Part shown: positions 37,901 to 49,900 of the stretch, piece by piece
Layout: each line of letters begins with the position of its first letter
How positions within the stretch are numbered: position 1 is the stretch's first letter
From: Tubulanus polymorphus
Taxonomy: Eukaryota > Nemertea > Palaeonemertea > Tubulaniformes > Tubulanidae
Reading direction: 5' to 3'
NCBI RefSeq assembly: GCF_964204645.1
Contig: NC_134027.1
Span: 24,664,485 to 24,728,484 of the forward strand
Length of the DNA: 64,000 bases
Notes under the pieces: model-generated
What the model saw: the letters and a program-made list of their open reading frames with translations, nothing else
Told to the model about the DNA's origin: nothing
The model's database searches: none
Position numbers and translations under genes: made by a program

Positions 37901-40900
37901 GTGTATCGTTAGTTACTAATATTTCACTATGTTTGACATGTGCTGCCATCTTTCAATAGAAATAATTACTAATTACTAATTACACCAATACACCGCAGTA
38001 CGGTGTACTAGCAAAATCTATCACTGATTAATACACCGCACTGCGGTGTAGACGCACTGAAAGGGTTAACATTATCATTGCATTAGAGCTTTTCACGATT
38101 CTGCGACTTGTCGAAAGTTCAGCAGTGGTCTTGGTCATAACCCATAATAGCACTCAGTCAGTACGTGTCCATTACTCCTCAGAAAATTCAAGGGAAAATC
38201 CACATTTCAGTTACGGAGTAGCTAATTTGAGCCACCAAAATCATGACCTGCCCCACCCCCCCGAAATTCACCGGTGAATTTACTTGGTGAGTGTTCGAAT
38301 CTGTCATGTCCATATCTCCAAATAATCGAAAATTTCAAATAGGAAGATGTTGATTTCAGTACAGAATTTTGACATCTTGGGTGGTGTCTAGTTTACCCTA
38401 AGCTAATGGGTTCTAACCCCACTGTAAGTGCTAATAGGCAAGGCAGATGCAGGCAGTTTGAGGGGTAATAGGCAAGGCAGATGCGGGCAGTTTGAATGCT
38501 AAAATCGATAAATTTCGGCTTGAATTTTCAATCGAAAAATTTGCGTCGTGATAAAAAGCAGTTTTTTTTTCGATAATCCGGCCGTTGAAATAAAGATACT
38601 GATCACAGCGCTCCGAACTCTCGAAGATATCGAAAATATTCTCGCGCCGAGACACGACGACATCAATCATTCAGAAATGATGAGACCCGAGGCTCGTTCG
38701 CCGCACACAGATTAACTATGAATATTTAAAAGCGAAATGTTGTCTAACGTTTCACCGATGATGACGACGACGAGAAGGAAGAGGAGGAGATCAATGTGCG
38801 CTTAAATCCCATCTATAAATACTAGGAGAACGGATGGAATCATCTCTACTGAACGTGAGATATCGTTATCCAGGGTCTCCGCCTCCCGTCTAACGTTCTC
38901 ACCCACATTGCTCCCGCGCAGAGAATAGAACCTGATGGCATCATGAGACTATGATAGAGTCTCATTAGGAGTCTCATAATGTCATCAGGTTCAAACCCCT
39001 ACGAGGGAGGAACATGGCAGAGTCTCATGATGCCATCAAGTTCAAACCCCTGCAAGAGAGGAACGTGACTGAGTCTCACAATGCCATCAGATTCAAATCC
39101 CTGCAAGAGAGGAACATGGCTGAGTCTCATGATGCCATCAAGTTCAAACCCCTGCAAGAGAGGAACATGGCAGAGTCTCGTGATGCCATCAAGTTCAAAC
39201 CCCTGCAAGAGAGGAACGTGACTGAGTCTCACGATGCCATTAGATTCAAATCCCTGCAAGGGAGGAACATGGCAGAGTCTCATGATGCCATCAAGTTCAA
39301 CCCCCTGCAAGGGAGATCCCATGGCAGAGTCTCATGATGCCATCAGGTTCAACCCCCTGCAAGGGAGATCCCATGGCAGAGTCCCATGATGCCATCAGGT
39401 TCAAATCCCTGCAAGGGAGGAACATGGCAGAGTCTCATGATGCCATCAGATTCAAATCCCTGCAAGGGAGATCCCATGGCAGAGTCTCGTGATGCCATCA
39501 GATTTGAATCCCCGCTAGGGAGGAACGTGGAAGTCTCAAAATGGGATCAGGTTCGTGAATAACAGCCAGGAGAAGATAGGTACAGAGTGAAACACAGGGA
39601 GGGCGATGTTAAAAATTGAGGAGGTAGAGTCAGCATTTTGCACACAAGTTTCGGACAAACACTCGTCGTCTGAAAGGCCCTAATAGTATCTCGGGAGGTA
39701 ATTCTTCACTTCGCGAAATCTACCCAACATGAACCGAATTAGCGAATAGATTGAATAATGTTCACGGTTTAACTCGGTTGTCGATGCTGAATCGAGCAGC
39801 CGGGTTTTACGAGACCCCCCCGCGGGAATCGACTGCCGGATTAACGGAGTTAAGAGTTTCGATGATATTGAGTTAACTTCGTCGTTCGATCGTCTGTCGT
39901 TGTTGATTGTCGACTGTCGCACGAACTCGAGATTATCTGTTAGAGAAAGTGAATTCAAATTCGATTAACCCTTTCAGTGCTGACTAATCAATACCATATA
40001 GTGATGGAGATAATTTTAAAATTTTGAAAAATTTCACCCTAGTGTGTTGAATAACGGGAATAAACTTTAGTGCGTCTACACCGCGGTGCGGTGCATCGTT
40101 AGTTACTAATATTTCACTATGTTTGACAAGTGCTGCCATCTTTCAAGAGAGATAATTACTGATTACTTATTACATCAATACACCACAGTGCGGTGTACTG
40201 GCAAAATCCATCACCGATTCATACACCGCGCCGCGGTGTAGACGCACTGAAAGGGTTAAGAGTAGTGTTCCCAGTTCCCAGATCACTTACTGCATACAGC
40301 CCAGGGCCGTACATAGTGGGGGCGGTCGCCCTGAAATTTTGGAAAAGTGCCTTTTTTGCAAATATTACTGTCATATCCAATACAAATTTAATGTAGAATC
40401 CTTCACTTCGGTATGACAAGCATTTTATTATAGGCCTAACAGAGTTTTTGTTCGGGCCACTAACAAGAATCGTTATTGGTCTTTATTACTTTAAGTAACT
40501 GCCATTTTTCGGGTTTCACTGCCCCCAGCATTTAAATGCTAGGTGCAGCCCTACAGCCACTTTTGGATCTGTATTGGGATGGATATTTCCATCAGACCAT
40601 CATTTTACCGTGTCACAGTACGCGAGGCTTTGAGCAGCGAAAGTAAGCACTTTTTTAGAGTAAAAGCACTTTTTTAAGGTACGTTAAAGTGCCACTTTTC
40701 TGACCACATTCTTGGAGAACTCCTCATAACTGCAACGGGCCAACAGCGACCAGTAGAATCACTACTGTTCGCAGCGCCCCCCCCTGGGGCAAGCGCACAG
40801 CCATAATTGGTTCTCGGTGAACCCGAACCAACACTCAGGGGACCAGCCATAATAAACAGCTGATTCTTAACAAAGCTTTTAACAGTGTAATCTAAACATT

Positions 40901-43900
40901 GATTAGTGCTATTTTTACATTATTACATCCCCAGCTCCCCCTCAACTGCCCCCCCCCCTCCGGTCGGATCTATAAATTCAATCATATTCCTCCCAGCCGT
41001 ATCATCGTAATATTCAATATCATAAGCCTCGAATATCTCCAAAATTAGAAAGACCGATATCATCACCGGCGGTTTATATCATCACTATTCTATAAATACC
41101 GTCGTTGTCGTACCGCGAGTGAGTGAGTGGCTCTCTCACTGGTTTCTATTTACGGTAACTCACAAGTGGCTATTTCTGGCTAATGACGTTAATGCAATTA
41201 ATTGATTTTAATTAAAACGCCCATACGCGCACGCATACGCAGCAGTATCGAATACTGGAGCTGTCAAAAACAGCGTCGGGGCAGTCACTGATGGGGCAGC
41301 CATTCTAGGAGGGTTCATATCGTCAGTTTAAAACTAAAATACAAAATCAAAACAAAACAAATCAAAACAAATCAGATCAAACCTTCCAAGCAGATAAATA
41401 ACAGGGACAATCCCCATTTTAGATTTAAGAAGAAAAAAACAAAATACAACCACAACCACAAGCGAGATTGTGCAATAGTCACGTTCATAATGTGTCAGCC
41501 TAATTAGAACATTCTAAAGCTAAGTCTGTTTCAATTTCGAAAGGACCGAGAGTTCACGCTAGCGAAGAGTCTGTTCGAAATTCAGTCAGTCCCATTTTAG
41601 AATGGACCATTTCTATATGTGCGTGAATAGAAACTATGATTCTATTTCCGATCAATCGCAGTCGTGCGTCTAGCCGGACCAGCGATAACAGCTTAATATA
41701 AAAACATGCGCGGACACGCAGCATTTACTCAGTCCATTTCGGTGCGTTCCAGGTACAAACAAGAACGGCCTAATTAACGGTGGCGTGAATGCTTACGACA
41801 TCGATGATTAGTAAATGGAAAATGCTTACAAATGAAGCTTACGTAGAACTTACATTAGGCTCGAGTTATTCAGTTTTATTGATGTTTAATCGTACTGCTG
41901 AACTCAATGGAGTGGAGCTGGTTATATCGCGGGGTGATGGGGCAAAATGAGAACGTAGGTCACGTAGGTCCATTAAAAACATGTGTTTTTATATCGATCG
42001 GCAGTTCCTCGTCCCCGTTATCTCGCACGCCGATCAAACTGTATTAGTCATCATCGGTGAGTAAATATAGTGGGTACCTCACATCACCTCGTCAAAACGC
42101 TGAAACGGGAGAGGCAGTGTTCACGACAACTAAGAGGGGCGACCACCCCTTTCATTTTTACGTCCACCCCTCGGAAAGTCAGCCACCCCATATGAAATAT
42201 CTGGTGCCTCCACCAGAGTGGATGTCAATATTCTATCAACTCTGATAATTGCTTTGAAATATATTGAACGAATGTTAAAAATAGAAGATGTACTGTACTT
42301 TTGGGGGGGATTGAAAGCCTTGCTACTTCAGCAGCTACGATGTCATTACTTAACAAAATTCCAACATATATGGAGAAAACTGAGGGGGAGTGAGAGGAGC
42401 TAAATTTTCCTGGTCTCGGCTGATTGGGTACCAGCCGGGCGACTCTTGATTCTCATTTCGGGATATTCTAGCATTGGGATAAATATGCAAAAATTATGGT
42501 GGAGTAAGACTTCTGTTAAATTGAATCCATTCGAGTTGAATTATCACGACACAAGGAAGGATACACAGCTTGCATGCATGAAAGATACCTTTAAGTTGAT
42601 TCAGTGATAATTGAAATTCAGAAGATTATTGAACCATGCAACTACTTTTAATCAACCTGGGGAATCCTTATTGCTGCAGTAGTTGATGTCCTACTACACA
42701 GCAGCGACACCCATTGGATCCTCACTTGCCACAATCGTATATTGATACAGGAGATGATGTCCTACTGCACAGCAGCGACACCTAGTGCATCCACGCTTGC
42801 CACAATCGTATATTGCTGCAGTAGTTAATGTCCTATTGCACACTAGTGACACCTGATGGAACCTCTATTGCCACAGTAGTTAATATCCTACTGAACCCTA
42901 GCGACACCTCATGGAACCTCTATTGCCACAGTAGTTGATATCCTATTGAACACTAGCGACACCTGTTGGATCCTATATTGACTTAATGATCAACTTTCTG
43001 CTTTATTTTCAGACCGACTAAGACTGCCTGTCGGAGGATAAACAACAAAATGCCTTCACCGAATTCGAATAAAAACGCAACAACAATGACCACACTCGCC
43101 GCTGTCGTCAACGACGACGTGCAGGCACGACCGAAAATTCTACCGAATATGATGCTCGGAATACGAGTCGACCATCTATCGTACATATTGTTGGGCGTCG
43201 CCGTGGTAGCGCCGTTGATCTTCATCGCGTTGGTCGTCGTGAGCATGCGCTGCTACAAGAGGCGCAAACGTAAAAAACTCGACGACTACCGGCGAAGCTA
43301 CGAGCAGACGCGGTCGGCAGACGACCCGCACGGCAGACGACAAGCGAACCCCGCGAGCAGACGCTGGAATAAACACGACACGGTCGTCTACGGAAATCCG
43401 GTTCTAGTTTCGAACGAAGAATTCGAACGAAATGACGCGGAGCTTAAAGACGGCAGCACCGTCATAGCAAACACGGCTGCAACCGAGGACGAGGAGGCCG
43501 GACGACAAAAAGATCATCAGCGTCCTCATCATCCGGAAACTAGAGGACAAATTTACAGCAAAACGAACCCGAACGTTTATTTCACGGTAACGAACATACC
43601 CGATATTCCTGTGACGTCGAATCCCGATTCGAAACGCGATTTTTCGTCCGACGCAAAATATCCGCCGTCGCCGTCGGGAAATTCGGACGTTAACGGGAAC
43701 GATATCGATTCCTCGCGGACACCGGCGGTCGTCTCGTTCGGTGGCTCGCTTCCTCGTAACGTCGACGGTCGACGTCCGCGAATCGGCGACAACGTCGACG
43801 CGGAAATATTCCTATGCGTTCCGATGACGTCCGTCCCGCTGCATCGAAACGCGACGCTCGATCGCGGCGTCGTCGCCGACTTCAACAACGCGTTAAACGA

Positions 43901-46900
43901 CGATAATTTGAGTTTTAACGACTATCTGAGCGGGAACGAGGAACGCGAACGCCTCGTCGCGACGAACAACAACGACGACGAATCGACGCCGAGAAACAAT
44001 CCGTCGCCGCCGTCCGACGATAAACGAACGACCGAATCGAAAACACCGATTTCGTGGCTTTACGGTTCGTTTTTGAACAAAAGTTTTTCGTAAACGGAGC
44101 ATTTAAAACGAAGTGACGATCAATGAATGACACGTTGAGAAGATCGCAGTTCGACGGACGAAGAAATCTTGCTCAAAAATACGAGACGAATGAACTTGTA
44201 TAAGACTGCAGTCTTGTCAGATTAGCCATAGACCCCAGGCACGGTTCTAGGGGGTCTTTTACAGGTCTTCTGGAATACTCTCAGAATTTTTAAGTTCCCT
44301 CAAAAAATCTTGCTTGCTAGCAAAACAATTTCATGACTCAGAATACAGGAAATGGCTTCAAATTAATGCTGGAATCTCAAAATTTTTCGGGGGGGGGGGG
44401 GGGGGGGGGCCTCAGACCCCCCGAAGGGCTTTGCGCTCGGTGTGTTATCAGTATGTTGCCTTTTTCTTTTAGGTGTACCCCTAGATTTCTGAGAAGACCC
44501 TCAGATTTAACCCCTAGATCCACGCCTGGACCCGATCCTAGCATGAGGGGGGAGGGGGGAAATTGAGGGGGTGTATTTATCGAACATTCGTGACCGTATA
44601 TACGTGTTATTTCTAATATCTGTTACCTTTATCCGTTTGTCAATAAAAACCAATACAGTAATAATAAACAAAAAACTAGCTTCACCGGGACTCTAGTTTT
44701 TAAGTAACGTTATTCATTAATTTATATACGACGATCGAAGGCATATTCAGCTCTAAACAACCATAGAAGCGAACGTTTTCGGGATCATATCCCCTCATCA
44801 GGTGAAATACAAGTGAAACAAATGATTAAACTACAGGTTTATATACAACATAAGTTACAAAATTACAAGTGCTAAATTCTAAGCTAATTACAAACCAAGT
44901 ATTAATTACAAACTAATTATTTGAATACATTTAGGATAAAGGATGAGCCGTTTTGGAATAATTGTTGATTTAAAGAGGGTCGTTGCGCTTTAATAAACAG
45001 GGCCGAAAACGTTCGTGTTAATAAACTGTATTTACTCATTAGAAAATGAGGTTTTTAATGTTATCGCTTCTATGGTTATTCGGATATTTGAACTCTCTTC
45101 CTAAGATATATATTCAGCTCTCCCCGATGTGAATGATTTTCAGCGAACATCCCTCACAAAGCATCGCGAGAAGAAACGTTAGAGATATTTCGGATAGGCC
45201 TATATGAAACCGAACCCACGGTCAAAAGAAAAACAGAGAGTATAACATAGGGCCAGCATGTATCATTTAACTGATATTGTGGGTGAAATGCTCGCGTCAA
45301 TCATGAGGGTTTGACGTATGTCCAAATGTGGTCTTAAATCTTAAGACTGGTGTGATGTTATTAGGATCGCGATAGATTGAGATCCTCGGTTCTTGACTGT
45401 TCTAAGATCTACGCGTTAACCGCAAAACTGGCCTCCCGAGTATTCATTTGAACAATGGGTTATCAAATCACAGTTAGTTATATAGCAAGTAAATATTCTA
45501 GTTTTCTGTCTTATGATTGCGGCTCCGGTTTCATAGAAGGACACAAGAGACAAAATTGAAAAAGCGTGATATATTTCTGTTGAAGGACGGGAGCGCGCCG
45601 AGTGTCCTTGATGGTTCGTTAGCTCTTCCCACACTCATCGCAGGAGACACTCGCCGACTCCTACCCGTAATTCCGGATCTGATTCTGATTACGGTTCGAT
45701 GACGTCAACGTCTCCGCACGGGGGAGTGATCGCTTTAATAACAACTAGGTAATTACCGCACCGATGCTAATTAGCTAATAACGAGATAATTAACTACTGC
45801 CGATGAAAGCATCGGTCTTCTATTTCAGTCATTATTTCGTAAAATACCCAGCATCCTCCCTCGAACTGGATCACATCATTAGACTCTGCCACAGCACTAA
45901 ACCAACCCCTGGCCGAATAAGCATGTACTTACGCATTACAGGGACAACACTTTCCAACCATTTAAAAATACCCTTTTTTTCATGCGATGAATCAGAGTTC
46001 CATGGGTGGATCAGAGAAATTTCCGAATACTTAGATACATCACTTTGAATAAGATAAAAAGTTTTAGAGGCTAAATCTTAAGAATTTAAGGGGGCATCTG
46101 AGCCAAAGGGTAGAATTCAGAATTCAAGGGTTTTTGTGGGACCATTCAAAGGTAATGCCACACGCTATAGAGGCGGCCATTGCTTATAAATGGGTTTTTA
46201 TACAGCGCAATTATGTCATCGTAGACATTCTCAAGGGTTGAATCGAAATCCACGATTTTGAAGGCACAGTATCAAAATTACGTAAAACTAACAGACGCAA
46301 AACATACACCAATCAGCCATCTATCTGTCGAATAAGGAACTACAGAGAAATTCACTACTTACTGCGGCACGTTTTTGTGGCTTTGCCTTTTCACAAGCTT
46401 TTATCGCGTCTTCATATTCGGTCATTAAACACAAGCGTTTGAATTGCATCTCCTGAAATACGAATTCAACAACGAAATAAACGCTTGCTGTCGACAATTC
46501 ATTAGAGAATGACACCCCGTTGTAATAGCAAAACAATTCATCTCTACCTTTTCCGAATCCAAATATCTCGCGTACAAGTCCAACTGAAAACCGAGCGTAT
46601 TGTCCTCGTTGATATAGTCGACTTCTAAACCTTGCTGTAACGTATCGAAAATACATGTAAATGTAAATTTGTAGTCGTGGGTACTTGACTCGCAACCAAC
46701 AGTCGGTGGGTTCAAACCCCAGTGTACCCGCGTGCTATATATTTCAGTGTTCTCCAACTTACTAACTTAATAATTAAACACCGCAACCCTTCAGTACGTC
46801 TACACCGCATGATGGTGTATAAATTGTTTTATGTAACTAGTAATGAGATAATGGCAGTAAAACATAAGGAAATATTAGTAACTAATGATACACCGCACCG

Positions 46901-49900
46901 CAGTGTAGATGCGCTATAGCGATATGACGGCGATACAAAACACGCTGGGCTGGAACTTTTTGAAATCATTATCAATGGTTAACACTGACCTTCATGTCTT
47001 CGTAGGCCTCGCCGAGTTTAGCGCAAAGCTTATTGATGAACGCAGAATTCTCGTCGGCATAAGAAGATGCTCCTAGACTCATAGCAGTCGCTAGGTGTGA
47101 ATAGGCTATCGATAATCCTGCGAAAACAACAAAAATATCGAATGTCAGAAAACAATCATTTAAACATCGCGAGCCATTGAACCGGGATGTGGCCTGTCAG
47201 TGAAATATATTTTCAGCAGTCTCAACGCTACCGAGTTCCCTGATTCTCAACTCAGTGAAATATTTACGGCAGTCCCAATGCTACCGAGTTCCCTGATTCT
47301 CAACTCAGTGAAATATTTACAGCAGTCTCAACGCTACCGAGTTCCCTGATTCTCAACTCAGTGAAATATTTACGGCAGTCCCAATGCTACCAAGTTTCAT
47401 GATTCTCAACTCAGTGAAATATTCACGGCAGTCCCAATGCTACCGAGTTTCATGATTCTCAACTCAGTGAAATATTTACAGCAGTCCCAATGCTACCGAG
47501 TTTCATGATTCTCAACTCAGTGAAATATTTACGGCAGTCCCAATGCTACCGAGTTCCCTGATTCTCAACTCAGTGAAATATTTACGGCAGTCCCAATGCT
47601 ACCAAGTTTCATGATTCTCAACTCAGTGAAATATTCACGGCAGTCCCAATGCTACCGAGTTTCATGATTCTCAACTCAGTGAAATATTTACAGCAGTCCC
47701 AATGCTACCGAGTTTCATGATTCTCAACTCAGTGAAATATTTACGGCAGTCCCAATGCTACCGAGTTCCCTGATTCTCAACTCAGTGAAATATTTACGGC
47801 AGTCCCAATGCTACCAAGTTTCATGATTCTCAACTCAGTGAAATATTTACAGCAGTCTCAACGCTACCGAGTTCCCTGATTCTCAACTCAGTGAAATATT
47901 TACGGCAGTCCCAATGCTACCAAGTTTCATGATTCTCAACTCAGTGAAATATTTACAGCAGTCCCAATGCGACTGTGTTAGTTAAGTTGGGTCAAATTTA
48001 AATTGAGCGGTACTTGTTTCTAAAATCCAGGATCGAGTTCCATAGCTGTGAGTTACCAGAAGATTTAAGGTTAGTCTATTTTTTCAATGAGTTTTCTCAT
48101 TTAATAGAACCACGGAACTTGGTCCAGATATTACACTTACTTAACGTTGCATAGACATTTTTATTGAAGTTTCTTGAGGCCTCGTGTAAGTATTGCGAGT
48201 AAGTAGCTAACCAATCACGCTCTTTCTGGAAGTAATCGTCGATATCCTGAAAAAAAAAACCCGAAAAAATATTCTTTAAATTTCCAAGGGCAATGATTTA
48301 AACCTCTTAAAACCTTTTAAGTCGAATGTGAATTTCAAAACCGTAGGAACTGGCTTTCAAAGAGCATGTTTCTTCTAATTCTTACCTTACGGGAGAATTT
48401 TCGCGCTTGATCAATTGACGAAGTCAACCGACCAAATATACCCTTCTTAACTTTAGCCGTATTCAATGACTGAAAACATATCAACAGTTGGTAGCTCATT
48501 ATTAAACTTTCAGCGCATCTACACCTCAAAGCGGTGTATAAATCGATGAGCAACTTTGCTTTTACACCGCACCACAGTGTATTGATATAGAATTCGTTTT
48601 TATTTCTAATGAATGCCTGCTGTTATAAAATGCACTGGGTAGGTATTTTCTGAATTGAATTGCTTATTATCATTCAAAATGGTGTATGGAAAATTAAACC
48701 ATTACTGTAGATAACGATCTTTACAGGTGGAACAATTGAATACGGTACCTCTGTACAAGTGAGGAAGTCGTCTAAAGTTTTATCTTTCCCAAATGCCCAA
48801 TGCGTTATGACTAACTTCAAATATCTAAAAAAGAAAAACTCAATTTTGAACATCGGACAAATATCAGGCACCGCTTTGACTTACTCTGATTTTATTTTTG
48901 CCCAAATAATTGATGAATTATTATAAATTAAGGAATTCTAATTCATGACAAAACGATGTAGACTAAAACCGGAGACTAAAACCAGACAGAGGTGAATTCG
49001 CAAGGTTGATGTCAGGACCACATTCTGCAGGGGAGGTAAAATTCTTCTAAAATATCAAATATTACAATAAGGACATCCTATGTTGGAATCTTTGATTAAA
49101 ATTAATTGCGCAACTGTGGAACCGCGTGCTGAAAGCCTGACAGCGAGTTCAATTCAAAAGCCATTTTGAAAGATATGAGAAAATGTGATGAAATTCATCT
49201 ATCAAAAGTACTGGTAACAGGGTGGCTTCTTTCTGCTCAAAATTCCCTGATTTTTCAATGTTATAACACAAAATTCCCCGACTGAATAAGAGAAATTTCT
49301 TGGCGCAAAATGTTATAATCTAATCACTTTTCATATCATATCTAAATTCCAGGTTTTCTGCAAAATGTATCAAACTTCCTAAATTTTCCATAGTATTTCT
49401 TAAACATTTTTCTGGTTAGCTCGGTTTTCCGGGTCAGTGGTCACCATGCGGTAAGCAATTATCATCGCTTTCAATATTTCAACTAAAAAGCAAGCACTAA
49501 TCAGGGCTTATCCAAAATTCTTCGAAAAGCAAGCGCCTTTTCAGACTTTCCGTCAGACTCATTACGAACCCTTCGAAAAAGCGACCAAATCTTCGACTCC
49601 AGAAAAATGACTCTTACTTTTCTAAATTTCGACAATCTTTCATGTAGTCGTCGGCTTTAACGAGACGACTCGTCGTACCGAGTTGTTCGCGCGATTGACG
49701 CTCAGCAGTTTTAGGTTCGACGATCGGTTTCGGAGGCAAAGGCGGCGCCTACGCGGAAAAAATACAACGACAAAACATAAACAAATTTCTTTTTTTTTCG
49801 AGAGAAAATCGATATAATTGACTCAAAACGAGAATAAGTTCGAGTATTCCCAAATAGATGATCCCAGGACCGGTTTCCGCAGTCAAGATTTAAGATAAAA

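Noticed and set aside
38999-39337. 107-aa ORFs on both strands
   Set aside because: The 51-bp repeat is a multiple of three and free of stops on both strands; not a protein.
43577-44133. Minus-strand ORFs of 69-103 aa
   Set aside because: Shadows of the CpG-rich coding exon of the nested membrane-protein gene.
46685-46738. tRNA gene
   Set aside because: GGGTTCAAACCCC T-arm and a 7-bp acceptor-like pair (GTGGGTA/TACCCGC) are present, but only 44 nt lie between the acceptor strands and there is no D arm; most likely a tRNA-derived repeat remnant.
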